Source of the DNA: Trogon surrucura
Taxonomy: Eukaryota; Chordata; Aves; Trogoniformes; Trogonidae
Reading direction: 5' to 3'
Length of the DNA: 64,000 nucleotides
NCBI GenBank assembly: GCA_020746105.1
Contig: CM036618.1
Location: forward strand, 42,441,014 to 42,505,013
Position 1 is the first letter of the stretch. Every line of letters begins with the position of its first letter. The notes under the pieces are model-generated. The model saw only the letters and a list, made by a program, of their open reading frames with translations. It searched no databases and was not told the DNA's origin. Positions 22,601-33,992 of this stretch are shown in pieces. The translations under genes and the position numbers were made by a program.

Positions 22601-24127
22601 TTTGTCTATCTTCGAACTATACCTTAAAGAGGAAGTTTATTTAGTCATTACATTTTTCTTTGAAATGGAGGAAATTAGATATAATTTACTGGAATATGGC
22701 TGGTTTCAACCAAAGACACATAGTAGCTACTGTGCAATGACTGTACGTTGTATATATACCTAAATTCATTAACAAGACCAGCAGCACATCAGTGACACAC
22801 TGAAGAATAGACTTCTGGTTCTTTGTTCTTGTGTGAAGAGTAGATGTGCCCCGAGTATGTTTATTATATTAAGCTACTTAGAGAAGTTAGACACCTCTGT
22901 TTAGTCTTTGAACATCAGTGGGCCTTAGGTGAAAGCCGCTGCCTGACCATGCAAGCTGAGGAAAATCCCCCCAGAGCTGCTGGCCCCCGTTGAATTTATT
23001 AATTAGTTTCAATTCAGGTTTAAATATCTCTTTTTGATAACTTTGGTTTGAGGCTAACTCTACTGTAATAATCATGCCCTTCCTAATAGGGCGGCATAAT
23101 CTCCACTACCGCTTGTTTTTAGTGACTCACTCTGTGCTGCTAGAGGAGAGGATACTCTGTAAGTTCATTGCTACTGTCTGAACTTACGTTCTGTAGTTTG
23201 GAAATACTCTGAATTTTTATATGCATTTATTTGTTTGTGTTAATGTACATATATATACGTAATAATATTTTTTAAATGTGTTTTTGCTCTAGAAACGACG
23301 ACCGAGAAATTTTACTGGAATGTCAGAGAAAAGGACCATCAAGCAAAACTTTTGTTTCCTTAGCCACTAGGCTGAACAAAAGCCCAAATCAGGTAGGTGC
23401 TGTCAGGTGTATCTGCATTTATGCCACTCTTCCCAGTTAGCTATTTGGTTGATGGCAGACATGCTCTAGCAAAATGTTCATATACCGATTAGAAATACTA
23501 ACTTAGAGTTGAACGAGATCACTGTCTAAACCGTAGCTACGCTCAACAAAAAGGTGTTTGACTCTCATCTACAGACCAGCTTTGTAAAATCTCTCGTAGG
23601 CAGGCTGCTCCATGGTGAGCCATAAATACCTGAAGCAACAGTTGTACAAGAGGGTAGAAGATAACCAATATACTGTGCTTTTTGTGGGGGACAAAATAAG
23701 CTTTTGTCCTTAGATTTGAGTCTTACGCACAGTTATACCTGGCAGAATTCAAGTCTGATTGACTTTGAAGCCTTCAATTTTTTCCTCCTTGTTGTAAGGA
23801 AACCTGTGTTAAACCAGTAGTTGCCTCTAGCTCTTTGTGATTAATCTGCACACTATTTCAGATTTCAAAGGTATAGGAAGACTTCCTACATTCAATTAAT
23901 CTGTTAATGGTGCTCCTAAAATTCTCCCACTAAAATTTACTGGAAGCAAAGAAAAAGCAAAATAGCGTTCCTTTAAAAAACCTGACTTTATGCTGTCGGA
24001 TCAGTCTGTCTCAATAGGTTTGGAAATCTGGAACCTTAATGATAGTATCTTTTTTTTTCTCCCCTGTTAGGTTTCAGAAAGATTCAAGCAGTTAATGAAG
24101 CTGTTCAAGAAATCCAGGTGCAAGTAA
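4649..24127 (+). CDS. CASP8AP2: CASP8AP2 (FLASH), complete CDS in nine coding exons
   Basis: FLASH is a large nuclear scaffold protein of the histone locus body. It binds Lsm11 of the U7 snRNP through its N-terminal region, recruits the histone pre-mRNA cleavage complex, and binds NPAT through its C terminus. It was first described as a caspase-8-associated protein. The coding exons are 4649-4697, 6034-6114, 8270-8370, 9521-9595, 10984-11099, 13118-16056, 18491-21446, 23293-23392 and 24071-24127. All introns are GT-AG and the phases agree, giving 2157 residues against about 1980 in human. Visible blocks: N-terminal acidic region (1-77), coiled coil (about 78-140), 32-residue repeats (347-506), conserved [19 protein letters not shown] (about 683-701), LSIDLNHL (about 1077), [20 protein letters not shown] (about 1535), two SUMO-interaction motifs (1931-1937 and 1979-1985), and a C-terminal SANT/Myb-like region (about 2095-2157). 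Confidence 0.96.
4706..4990 (-). mobile_element. CR1 3' fragment abutting the CASP8AP2 exon 2 donor
   Basis: This is reverse-oriented CR1: tcacagagttacagagtgtt, then gttggaagggacctcaaaga and the ORF2 end region (actccacaacctctgtgggc). Its 3' tip lies about 8 bp after the last base of the start-codon exon, and the GTAAGAT donor is intact. A TTTCTAATATT-type repetition at about 4905-4945 marks the degraded inner end. Confidence 0.88.
6034..6114 (+). CDS. CASP8AP2: CASP8AP2 coding exon 3
   Basis: The acceptor is TTCTTTAG and the donor G|GTAGGT. The exon encodes residues 17-43, including [20 protein letters not shown], which aligns with the SLDIYAGLD region of human FLASH. It is phase 1 at both ends. 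Confidence 0.93.
6430..7005 (+). mobile_element. CR1 fragment in a CASP8AP2 intron
   Basis: The segment matches the C-terminal part of the CR1 ORF2 and the 3' end (ccaagaaggccaacagcatc, ctggagcgtgtccagagaaa, cttcactgaaaggtttatca). It has several frameshifts and an internal deletion near 6710, where the usual LRRGDLI-type region is missing. It is 5'-truncated and inactive. Confidence 0.9.
8270..8370 (+). CDS. CASP8AP2: CASP8AP2 coding exon 4 (LDLY-motif exon)
   Basis: It encodes residues 44-77, including [20 protein letters not shown]. The human counterpart carries the LDLY motif that recruits the histone cleavage complex. Here the same four positions (57-60) read LNLF. The acceptor is TTATACAG, the donor GAG|GTGTGT. 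Confidence 0.93.
9521..9595 (+). CDS. CASP8AP2: CASP8AP2 coding exon 5 (coiled coil)
   Basis: It encodes 25 residues, [19 protein letters not shown] and on to IQAQ, nearly identical to the coiled coil of human FLASH that contributes to Lsm11 binding. It is phase 0 at both ends, flanked by TTTGACAG and GTACTG. Confidence 0.94.
10590..10835 (+). mobile_element. CR1 3' fragment in a CASP8AP2 intron
   Basis: CR1 3' end sequence: agatttagactaggtgttag, ctctggagacattcaaggtg, gactagatgacctttaaagg and a cattctatgactt tail. It lies about 150 bp upstream of coding exon 6. Confidence 0.88.
10984..11099 (+). CDS. CASP8AP2: CASP8AP2 coding exon 6 (coiled coil, continued)
   Basis: It encodes [19 protein letters not shown] then [19 protein letters not shown], the most conserved stretch of FLASH. 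The acceptor is ACATAAAATAG and the donor AAAG|GTACAG. The exon ends in phase 2. Confidence 0.94.
13118..16056 (+). CDS. CASP8AP2: CASP8AP2 first large exon (exon 7)
   Basis: The exon is 2939 nt and encodes residues 141-1121. It starts after a long T tract and CAAACAG. It is lysine-, glutamate- and serine-rich and mostly disordered in appearance. It contains the five 32-residue repeats (347-506), a 14-residue tandem duplication (835-862), the conserved [19 protein letters not shown] block and the SIDLNHL...ISPLNSP block. The donor AAAG|GTATTT joins to exon 8 so that the protein reads NKDLIPES. If the intron is retained, the frame stays open to a stop at 16239-16241. Confidence 0.95.
13734..14213 (+). 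repeat. CASP8AP2: Five tandem 96-bp units in the CASP8AP2 coding sequence
   Basis: Five in-frame 96-bp units begin at 13734, 13830, 13926, 14022 and 14118. Each encodes 32 residues of the form (T/N)R(A/G)ELYxDERxQ..LKKD(I/L)KTHDKEDK.A(V/G)QK. The units are very similar at the DNA level. Copies 4 and 5 share GTG TTA, GAC CTT and GAG GAT, so they look like the youngest pair. Copies 1 and 3 share the GTC (Val) codon and AAT GCA. A sixth partial unit starts (ACT AAA) and then diverges. Human FLASH has one recognisable equivalent around SERSQN...DKEERK..QK. Confidence 0.95.
15198..15281 (+). repeat. CASP8AP2: 42-bp tandem duplication in CASP8AP2 exon 7
   Basis: Two in-frame 42-bp units encode SEAAE(V/S)CDLVQSEA twice (residues 835-862). 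They differ by only a few bases. The stretch is acidic and alanine-rich and may be length-polymorphic. Confidence 0.85.
18491..21446 (+). CDS. CASP8AP2: CASP8AP2 second large exon (exon 8)
   Basis: The exon is 2956 nt and encodes residues 1121-2106. The acceptor is TTTTTATAG. It carries NKENQKP, an acidic ELEEGE-like segment ([15 protein letters not shown]), the conserved basic and helical block around [20 protein letters not shown] and [20 protein letters not shown], the [20 protein letters not shown] block, [43 protein letters not shown], the two SUMO-interaction motifs [10 protein letters not shown] and [10 protein letters not shown], and a basic cluster [16 protein letters not shown] that looks like a nuclear localisation signal. 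The donor is ACAAG|GTAATT. Confidence 0.95.
22110..22205 (-). mobile_element. Short CR1 3' tip in a CASP8AP2 intron
   Basis: The segment holds tcatagaatgatttgggttg, gaaaggaccttaaagatcat and cgagttccaacccc, the reverse complement of a CR1 3' end, and fades by about 22205. Confidence 0.82.
23293..23392 (+). CDS. CASP8AP2: CASP8AP2 coding exon 9 (SANT/Myb-like region)
   Basis: It encodes [20 protein letters not shown] and on to [11 protein letters not shown], nearly identical to the C-terminal SANT/Myb-like region of human FLASH, which contacts NPAT. The acceptor is TGCTCTAG and the donor CAG|GTAGGT. Confidence 0.94.
24071..24127 (+). CDS. CASP8AP2: CASP8AP2 last coding exon
   Basis: It encodes [18 protein letters not shown] and a TAA stop, matching the VSERFQQLMKLFEKSKCR end of human FLASH. 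The acceptor is CCTGTTAG. The exon continues into the 3' UTR. Confidence 0.95.
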   Translation, partial: VSERFKQLMKLFKKSRCK

Positions 24128-25521
24128 ACTTACCACTGACTTGCTTCATGGTTATGGGTTTAGCCGTTACCAGTAACGATGAGCTACAACCACTGCATTC
24201 ATCTGATGGGATTACTGGGAGGTATCCAAGTCAGAATACTAAAATGGGTAAATCTGATGCACCACTAATTATTTACTTCCCTCTCTGTGTTTCCTCTGAA
24301 GTGCTTTATCTTAATAACATGGAAGGAACTTTACAAACAAGCTTGCTGGGAAAGAACGGACATGTCCCCACGGAGCAGCGCTGTTTTGAGAGGGTGACAT
24401 CTCCTGTTGGTTTAACAAGGCCAGGCTGTGCCATCAGGCCAAAGTGGTGGCTCTTGCTTGACTTGTCGGAAATGCTGCCTCTGGTGGTGTCAAACTGTGA
24501 TTTCACAGAGGAAGAGTGCTTTGGAATCCAGTTGGTAGGTAGTCCTGGAATGCTACAAGCACATCGTCTTGGTTACCTTGAAACAATTTTTTTAAAGAAA
24601 TTAGGCCTTTTTCTTCTGAAATAAGGCAGGGCAGCGAGAGCAGTGATTCCAAAAGCTGTTTATCCAGTAGGGGGATCCTGATGGTAAGGACAAGGGCGGT
24701 TCTTGCTGATTTGTCAGTTGCTTGTAGTGGGTTTCAAGGAGAGAACCTGGCACCATGTGCAGGGTTTTTCCTTCAACTTCAAAGAGCATTACCTAAGCCA
24801 GTTCTTAGTGACTCCAGCGTTCAGCAGGGAGGAATGATTCTCTTTGAGGATGCCCATCTGTTGTCATTGGCAATGCAGAAAATCTGTGCCAGTTGTCTAA
24901 TCTAGACCCTTAACTTTGCAATTTTGAAGTCAAATAAAATAGGTCCCAACCTCTGTGAGTGAAGCCAGTCATTAATGCAGTGACCATTTTTTCAGTTTCT
25001 TTTAAATTGTGACATGCTGTAATGAATATTCGTTTACAAAGAACATTCTTGTAGTTAAAAACATTTTGCAGTTCTTCTGATATTTAAAAAGACTTAGTAA
25101 TGAATTTTGAATAGGGGGCGGTCCATGAGAAGTGCATTGGAATTTTTTTCAATTATTTTTTTTCCTTTGGAATAGGCTTATGTTTTTCTGCTCCAAATTA
25201 CACATGGATACTTAATTTAGGTCTTCAACATAATGAACATTCTGTTTTGTTTTAAAAAATGAAAAATTGACAAGTGATTTTCTTTTTAAAATTAATTTAG
25301 AAACAGACCTTTACAGTTTTATAAAATGTGACTTTATACTTACTAACGGGGAGAAAAACTTTTCTGTAAAAACAAGCAATTTCAAAAGCTTGTCAACTTG
25401 GCATGTTTTGACAGCAGTTGTATCTGTCTTTACAAATTGTTTAGTACATTAGAAATTCATTATGTTCTATTTTAAAGAACTCTTATAACTGCTTCCAGTT
25501 TTACTAGTACACACTAAAAGT

Positions 25522-25556
25522 GTATGTGTGTGTGTATATATATGTGTACACACATC
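25522..25556 (+). repeat. TG/TA microsatellite
   Basis: A run of alternating purines and pyrimidines (tgtgtgtg, then tatatatatgtg, then acacaca) in the CASP8AP2 3' UTR. Confidence 0.8.
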
Positions 25557-26607
25557 TCGTATATACTGCTGCTTTATCCCAAATTTCTGAAAAGGTTTTC
25601 TTTTTCTTCTTCCCCTTCAGAAACGTTCCTGGAAATCAAACAGGTTTTTGTATTATGAATTCACTAATGTTCAAGGTTTTATTCTTTTCTGAGGGTTGGA
25701 ATTGCTGTGGTCTTTATTCAGCCAAAACATCTGCTGAGTTTAGTTAGACTTCATTTAAGAGCCCCACCTAAGTGCGTTACCTTTCAACTTGGATTAAATT
25801 GGCTTTTCTTCAGAATCCAGTGAGTGCTTCTTCCATTTCAGCGTGTTAATGGCTTTTTGCTCCCTCTCCAGCTAAGGGGACAGACTTCTAATAAACCATC
25901 AGATAATTGGTCAGTAATGTTGCCACTGACACCTTTGGAGTGTTGCAGACGTGACCTATGGAAAGGATTGTCATGGTGCCAAACGGGGCATCATCCTCGT
26001 TTTAGTCAGGGCTTTGAAGCGCTTGCAAGGAATGACTTGGGTCAGTGCTGGTGTCAGCTCTAGCAGCCGTCTGTCTTTACCTGCTTCCTCCTGAAATGTT
26101 TTCCTTTGATGCTCAGTCGTCATCTTCCTCACTATGCCAGCAGCGCCTTGTGGTTTTGGTGAGGGGTTGGTGTAGCTGCCCGTACTTGTTCCTAACAGAC
26201 ATTTGTGACAGTTGTTTACTAATTGGAGATTTAAATCTCACGGACGCTGTTCTCAGAACACTCGGTTTGCAGAGCAGCGCTCGTGTTTGTGGCAAAATCA
26301 GGCTCTGCAAAGAGGCCTCTTTTAACTGTATCCTCAGAGATCAAAACGTGCGCGGTACTCGGAGAAGCAGCTTCTCTCCACTTAAGTGCTTCCTCTCTGT
26401 CTCAAAGAAGCAGGCAGTTTTTTTATTACAAAGTTGTTTATTTCTTGTCTGTGTTTATTTACTTCCTGATCTGTACAGGTGATGGGGGTTTGACTGTTTT
26501 GGTTCCAACTTGGATTCCTTTTCTGTAAATTATGAAACTTTTTTTAATGTTCTGTTTGTTGTATATGTGTACAGGTTCCTTATGTGGTCATGTAAAATAT
26601 CTTTTAT

Positions 26608-26650
26608 GTGTACATATATATATAAATATATACATATATGTATAAAAATA
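26608..26650 (+). repeat. TA-rich microsatellite
   Basis: An imperfect (TA)n/(TACA)n tract near the end of the long CASP8AP2 3' UTR, about 100 bp before the distal poly(A) signal. Confidence 0.75.
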
Positions 26651-26775
26651 GAGAGGTTTTGTTTAGCCCAAGATGATTTTTTAATGATATAAAATTCCAG
26701 GTTTATTTTGTATAAACTAAATAGTTTACTTACTGTAAGAATAATGCAAAAAATAAAACTGTAAAATTCACAGAC

Positions 26776-29700
26776 ATACGTTCTTGTTGAACAAAAGCTG
26801 GCTTCAAGTGGTTTTGTACCATTGTTTGTAATTCACTTCTCCAGCAGGAATTTTGATACATATATGCAAAATGTACTGTATGTAAATCTACAGTCTTACT
26901 TGTGAAACCTCAGGTAAATGAGAATATTTTCTAGAACTGTCGGCTGATGGGTTGATGACTACAGGTGCTGTGAGGCAGCACTAAAATTGACTTCTGCGAA
27001 TTTGTATAAACGAGTAGCTATGTTGTTCTGGCCAATAAACGTGGAAGTAATCAGCTGCTGCTCTGATGCAATTACTGCTCCGAATTTCACAAACTACAGA
27101 AAACCTTTAAACCACTTATGAATTAGAGCTTAAAACTTTCCTCTTCTTTTCGAAACATTGGGGTAGTGTTGAGTGGAATATTACAAAGGAAAAAGACCTT
27201 TTAGTCCCCAAGGCTTTTCATTGAAAGAGCGTAACTGGCAGCCTTTTTGCTGTTAAGGAATAGGTCTGCTTCTATCTAACCTATTTTTAGAGGATTCAGT
27301 TTAAAAACTTGTAGGGGATGTAAGTATTGGAAAATTTTCCAAGGTGGAAATTCAGAGATTGGCATTTATGGAGATTTGCACAGTAGCGAAATCATGGAGC
27401 ATCAGGTATTAAATTCTGAGGTATTTTCTCAAAGGTGTAGTCTCTTGCAAGCTCTCTTTGTTGACTGGACTGAAGGCTTTTCTCTTAGCTGTGGGTTACT
27501 GGATTGACACCTATTTCTATAAAGTCTTTTCTCTGATTGTCTTCGCTCTAAAACCAGCTACAAAATAATTTTTAAGTAATTTGTCTTCATGAAGAAAGGC
27601 AGCAGTAATAAAGCATGCCAAGAAACAGGCTTAAGGATTTCTTAGGAGAATCTATGAAATCAATCAAGAGCAAAACTGGCTTTGATATGAAAGGTGGGTA
27701 AAGTTTTGGTGGTGTCTGGCACATCCTCTCACATCAGAGTTTGGAGGTACTGGGCCGTGCCACCAAAAACCCACGAGTCACAAGAGGTGACACGGGGAGT
27801 AAAATAAATAACGACTTTAACAGAAAGAAAGTTGCACAGCTGTTTAATTAGAGGCCCATGGTTTGGATCTGCAAACTGCGGCATAGTTCCACATTATTCA
27901 ATTAATTAGTGTCATCATTGATAATTAGCCCAGTCCAAAACTGTGAGGCTATCCTTGACACAGTTTGAGGCAGCAGTGTGGAGTGGGGGCAGGTCTCAGC
28001 GGGCAGTTTGGATTTGAGCATCCAAGCGTATGGCTGTGCCAGTGCTGAGGGCTGCAAAGACGTCCCTGGCCTGGTTTGTTTCATATTGTAGAAGTAGGTT
28101 AGCCTTCACCTTCCTGTGAAAGGTAATTTGCCCCAGAAGGAGCAAGTCTAGTACTGGTGGTGTTCATTTGTAGTAAAATGCAAATTCAAGTACGGTAAGG
28201 GGTTCCCAGCCAGTGAGGTTACACTGTACATGGAATGTTTTTGGCTAAAGGGAGCAAAATTTTGTGATCTCATCCTGGCGTTTCTGTATGCCTCTACCTG
28301 AATTGCTTCAGCCACAGCCTGTTACCCAGCTCGCTGTTCCACATGCATTGGCTTCAGAGTTTTATGATGGGTTTGGTGAGACGGCAGAAAGCACGTGCTC
28401 TTTGAAGTGGTTTTGATCCTGTAATGTTAGCTTGTTTGAATGTCAGTAATATATTAATACAAGGAAATGTTACTGTCTGTAGAAGATTAGTTCCCACATG
28501 TATCCTTTCCTGGTTTTCAATCTGTGAATCTCAGACAAGAATGTAAAAATCTGCAGCACTATGAAAAGTGTATTTGAAGAAATTATTTTGTAATAGCTGC
28601 CATTTAGGATTTAGGTGCTGTGACAGGCAAGACAGAGTAGTCACCCCATACTGGGTGTGGATACTGGGGCTTACTGAAGAACCAGCATGATCAGAGCTTT
28701 TACCCTACATGGTTGTCCCCAACTCCTGCCCCAGAAGGACAGAGGTATTGTCCCCTGGTCTTTGCTTCCTAGCAGGGAGGACATTTCTGGTACAGGAAGG
28801 TCAGGCATGAAGTTGTGCTGATTCCTGTTGCACCATGGCTCACAGTTACCCACTTCTAGCATCGCTGGCTGAGGTCCCATCTCTGATGTCCAGGATCTTC
28901 CCACCCACACCCTGCCAACACTTCCCCACATGCTGCCCATTAGCATTCACACTGTCAGCTGGTTTCCCTGATGGCAAACGCTTATAGCAAGGAAGTGTCC
29001 TCAGCCACCACGGATTCTTGCTCATCTCCAAATGCAAAGGACTACACCACACTCCTGTTCGTCCCGATTCCTTCCACCACCCCCATGCCCTGACCCTGCT
29101 TCCCTTCCATGTCCAATTAATTGTATGGTCTATTAACAAGCTGGCATGAGCAGTCCTTTAGCAACATAAATTATTCCACTGCTAAAGCAGAAACACATCA
29201 AATTGTCCCTAAGCAGCCTAATGTCACCTCCCCTGTCCCCCAAGAAACGCAAAACCTGAAAGCAGGTTACCTGGAGGGCAGTGAAGTGGACAGCCTCTGG
29301 TTCTGGTGCTCTGACCTGCTGAGGGGAAGAAGAGGTGGGACAGAAATGTGCTGAGCTGCGAACAAGCTACTTCTGCAGTGAGTAAGAGAGTGCATTCTCC
29401 AATAGGATGAGTAAATTACAGGTGCTGCAGCTCTCACCCCAATTCTCAAGTTTTCACAGTGAGCAGAGCTGAAGAAAGTGCTCCTGAGAAACAACCAGGA
29501 GCTGTGGAAGCTGCCGGAGATGTCGAAGCTCCAAGGCTACTAAAGCAGCACGGTAAAGCCTTAGGGACTTTGTGGCCAATTTTGGAAAGAAGAGGCATGA
29601 AAATAAAATGCCAATGACGGGTACATGAGAGTACGTGGGCTTGAGAAAGGCATGTGGAGGTCTGGGTGGTTTGAATGACTATTAACACATCTCTCAGGGG

Positions 29701-32700
29701 TAGGAAGTGCAGCACCACTGCCCCTGAAGCATTTGTAACATATGCATAAACCATCCATCAGCCACATTTGACTGAGGCTAGAGGAAAGACACTGCAGCCA
29801 CCTTATCTGCTGCAGGGCAGGGCTCTGAAGGCATATTTAAACAGGACTTCTAGGGCGATGAGATGATCTTGTGTGAGAGAGAGAAAGATGCGCTGGCACA
29901 GAAATCTGAGATGACCCCAAAGAAGAGGTTGGGCTTAGTGTCTTGTGAGAACTGGCTACTGGTTAGTGGGAGCACCTTTAGGGAGAAGAGGCTGAAACGG
30001 AAATCGATCAAGCATCTTGTAGGGTGGGAGAAAAGGGACAGAAGTCCTGGAGCAAGAGAGAAAAACCAAACAAACAAAAACAAAAAAAAAACCCAAAACC
30101 AGAGGATATTTGGGATTTCCATAAAATTTAGACCTGGGCAGGATTAGACATCAGAAGCTCCTAGAATCAGAACCTCAGCTCTAGGGACCCTGATTTCTCA
30201 CAAAATCACATTTTGGCAACTGTCCTTTTGTAGACCTTGTCTCTCACAGACACCAATTCTGAATGAGCCTGAGGGTGGCTCTTTAACCCAGCTGAAGAAG
30301 GGTTATCGTGCCGAAAGCCTGTGTTTTTAACTAAAGGCTTCGAGTCTCAGTTCCTGTGGCCTCCATTTTCAAAGACTCGGTCTAACACATCCTAAATTAA
30401 CTCACTAGGCAACAGAGTATGAAATCGGACATGACCGATCGATCCTTGGGCATTGATTCAAAGCGAAACTAATGGAATGTAAAGAAAATTTAAGAATCTA
30501 TTATACTGTAAAGGCTGCCTATTTAGCCAGTTTACGAAAAAAAAAATGTATTCAGGAATCGGATGGAGGTGTAATATTTGAAGAACCAACTAAAACAAGG
30601 CACGAGGACGTCGCAAACTGTTGTCATACACATCAAGCCTTGGGGGAACGGCTTTGTTAACTGTCACTGACTAAAATAATTGCATGATAATTTTGGCTAG
30701 AGGCACCATCCTATCATCTGATGATTTTTAAACAGTGCACATATAGTTTAGACTGGGTGATCCTGGCATCCAGCTACAAAGAACCGAGAAGTCTGCTCAG
30801 CGTACCACACCTATGCTTTGGCTCTTGGAAAAAAAAAGAAAAAAGAAGGAAAAAATGATCTCTTAACAGTGTCAAAGGAAAGTCTCTGAGCTACAACAAT
30901 CAGCAGCAATGCGTGCTCCTTCTGCGATGCTCTGAGAGAGACCAACCAGGGACTTTCTCCTAAGGTAAGAGGCAGAAAAACAATTCTTCCTAGGGCAGTA
31001 CAGTGCAGGCAAGTCCCTGTCAGACTTGAAGAAATGTGAGTTAAACCCAGGAGTATTTGTGTCTTAGCATTTAACTTTTTTTTTGACAAGAAATTTAAGA
31101 TTTCACTCTGCTTTTTTTCCAATAACAGCTGATGAAAATCTGACATAAATTTAATGTAGAAGTGATTTGAATAGTGGCAAATGATCAAGTGAACTTTGAA
31201 ATAAAGGAGCAACAAAAATGAAAAATAAAGAAACTTCCTCCAAGAGAAATGGTGGATTTCCATTTGGCTCTAAGTGATTGCCTGCATGAATTTTATTGTT
31301 TGAAGTAACCTCATAAAAATACCTTAGTATACACAAATGTAGTCAGATAGTATAATGAGAAATGTCCCGGATATGTACTACCTAAACTGAAATTGGTGTA
31401 TTCCTAGTGTACTAGGCGAGTATATTAGAATACTAGAATTTCTAGTCCATTAGTAGACTGGAAATAAGTATATAATTGATATTTGAGATTACTCTTTTGC
31501 AATAAGCTGAAATTACTTGGTTACACAGAACTCAGACAAGAGCAGGGAAAGGAAAGATGGAAAAACTGGAAGCACGCTGCTATGTGCTATTATTGATTGT
31601 AAAGTAGTTTTGGCTGATTTTGTAGAAACTCCGGCTTTTGTGGCTCAAGACTGACTTCTTTATACACAATATTTTACCACGTCAATATTTATACTGTGGT
31701 TCTACTACTGCAGTTTCAAGGGAAATTCTCCTGGTATACTCAGCTCACTCACAGAGCTTATTAGACCGCTCCTACAATCACTCTCCCATGTCGGCTCTTA
31801 TAAAGGAAAGGTGAGGATAGAGTTGTTTAAATACTGGTAGAAACACCTTAAGAAACAACCACATCTGTAGAGCCAGAGTGCTCTGTTTATACTCCTCTTC
31901 TTGTACTCTGTTATCTCCAGTGGTTACATTCAGTTTCTGTTCCAAAATGGGCAATGATAATTCCTACTGCTAGAGGAATGCTAGCAGTTCATCTTTGGGA
32001 TTAAAGCATGTCTCCTGTCCCTTTTATTTCCGCTTTTACATTTTAGCGTCTCACTTGATGCTTGCTTCTTATTTTTGCTGAGTCTACCGGTTTCGGTGAG
32101 GGATCAGCGATTCGCAAGGCAGCAAATGTACCCAAAGCTCCTTTGCTCAATTGTTGTGTTCTTGACATCCAGACACCTTTCAGGGGAGGTGGCACAGAGC
32201 GACCAGCAAGTGTCACCCACTTGTCCTTGGCCTCTTGAGCACTCTGGGTTTGGGAGCTTGCTCTATGTAAATTTCTACTTCTTGCTTTACTGAAGATGAA
32301 CTATTCTCTACCAGCATTTCTAAGCCAGGAAAAAAACCAGGTTTGGCATTGTTAACTTGAGATTTAACATCTTCCAGTGAACATTTCAGCCTATGAACAT
32401 CTTTACACCTACCCAACCTAAGACATTATAAAATTTGATATCTGCTCTGAATAAAATCCATATGAAGTCAGAAGAAAGATCTGACATTATTCTTTAAAGG
32501 TGAAGAAAATTGACTACAAAATTCTTGCTGACTTTTTTTATTTTCATGTGCCTTATTTCTGATATATGTGGAGGGAAGGAGTGGGGGAAGAAGATATTCC
32601 AGGTAAATCACAGCACCTAAGAAACTGATTGACTGGATAGGTTTACTCAACTAGTTCCCTGTGCCAGAAGGGAAGTTCATTGTGTAAATTCAAATTTGCA

Positions 32701-33264
32701 GGGGGGAAAAAAATAATCAAAAAATACCCTCACAGAAATGTGATCATAAATTCTGTAGGAAGCCTGTGCACAGAATGGCTGCACTGTTAGTTCCAGCTGA
32801 AAATCTTGGCTTGCAGTGTGGATAAATACAGCCTCCAGGAAGAATCACACTATACAGGATCATATCATAAACTTTAACCAAGATATACTGATAACAGTGA
32901 TATCATCCAGCTGTGCTATCAATTAAAACTGTCTAAGATTTTGGGTGCTGCAACCAGCCACTCTGAAAAAAAACCAAAACAAACCACAAAAAAAAACCAA
33001 CAATGTAGAAATTGCATTTTACTAAAAGTTGTAATTTAGTGGAATTTGGAAAGTTCTGAAAGTACAGTAACATAAAAAATTTAAGCGTGAACCCTTAAGG
33101 TACATATGATCCCAGTTGCTTTTAATATTTTATTACAACACCAGCAGAAGAAAAATCCAGGGACACAACACCAAACGTGTGGTGCATTCACAAATAAAGA
33201 GACAAATACCTTACATTTCAATTCCTCACATTATCTGAAGCTCCTAAACAGTTTCCAGGGATGC
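26776..33264. other. Intergenic DNA between CASP8AP2 and GJA10
   Basis: I see no gene here. Open frames are short and unlike known proteins. The stretch at about 27700-28090 has LTR-like composition, but I could not find matching ends. A low-complexity A/C tract lies at 30060-30100. The noncoding first exon and promoter of GJA10 may lie here or further right, but I could not identify them. Confidence 0.6.
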
Positions 33265-33992
33265 GACTCAGTTCTGCACTTGGGTTGAGGCAATCCCAAG
33301 CACAAATACAGGCTGGATGGAGAGCAGATTGGGAGCAGCCCTGAGGAGAAGGACTTGGGTGTGTTAGTTGATGAGAGGCTCAACATGAGCATGCAGTGTG
33401 CACTTGCAGCCTAAAAAGTGAAGCATGTCCCGGGCTCCATCAAAAGGAGTGTGACCAGCAGGCTGAGGGAGGTCCCACCTGGAGCACTGTGTCCAGTTCT
33501 GGAGCCCACAGTACAAAAAGGACATGGATCTGCTGGAGTGGGTCCAGAGGAGGGCTATAAAGATGATCAGAGGGCTGGAGAACCTCTGCTATGAAGACAG
33601 GCTGAGGGAGCTGAGGTTATTCAGCGTGGAGAAGGCTCCGGGGTGACCTAATAGCGGCCTTCCGATACATGAAAGGTGCCTACAGGAAAGCTGGAGAAGG
33701 GCTTTTCCCAAGGGCCTGTAGTGATAGGACAATGATCTGAAACTGCAAGAGGGTAGATTTAGATTAGATATATAACGAAGAAATTCTTCACTATGAGAGT
33801 GGTGAAGCCCTGGAACAGGTTGCCCAAGGAGGTTGTGGATGCCCTATCCCTGGAAGTGTTCAAGGCCTGGATGGGGCTTTGAGCAACCCGGTCTAGTGGG
33901 AGAGAGGTGCCCCTGCCCATGACAGGGGGATTGGAACTAGATGATCTTCAAGGTCGCTTCCAACCTTAACCATTCTATGATTCTATGAAATC
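33265..33992 (+). mobile_element. CR1 fragment (ORF2 C-terminal part and 3' end)
   Basis: About 730 bp of CR1: cacttgggttgaggcaatcc (the RT C-terminal region), aggctggatggagagcagat, ctatgaagacaggctgaggg, the gattggaactagatgatctt end and the tail cattctatgattctatga. Frameshifts and stops interrupt the frame. Confidence 0.92.

Larger units (their letters stand above)
24128..26775 (+). other. CASP8AP2: CASP8AP2 3' UTR with two candidate poly(A) signals
   Basis: The noncoding sequence follows the TAA stop. AATAAA occurs at 24933-24938 (short form, about 0.8 kb UTR) and at 26752-26757 (long form, about 2.6 kb). A further AATAAA at 27034-27039 could give a still longer form. Open frames here are short and unlike any protein I know. 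A TG/TA microsatellite lies at 25522-25556 and a TA-rich one at 26608-26650. Confidence 0.75.

Noticed and set aside
24118-24624. 168-codon frame overlapping the CASP8AP2 stop
   Set aside because: It lies in another frame of the last exon and 3' UTR and shows no similarity to anything recognised.
27700-28090. Possible LTR or other repeat between CASP8AP2 and GJA10
   Set aside because: Composition resembles an avian LTR, but I found no matching ends, target duplication or clear order of promoter and poly(A) elements.
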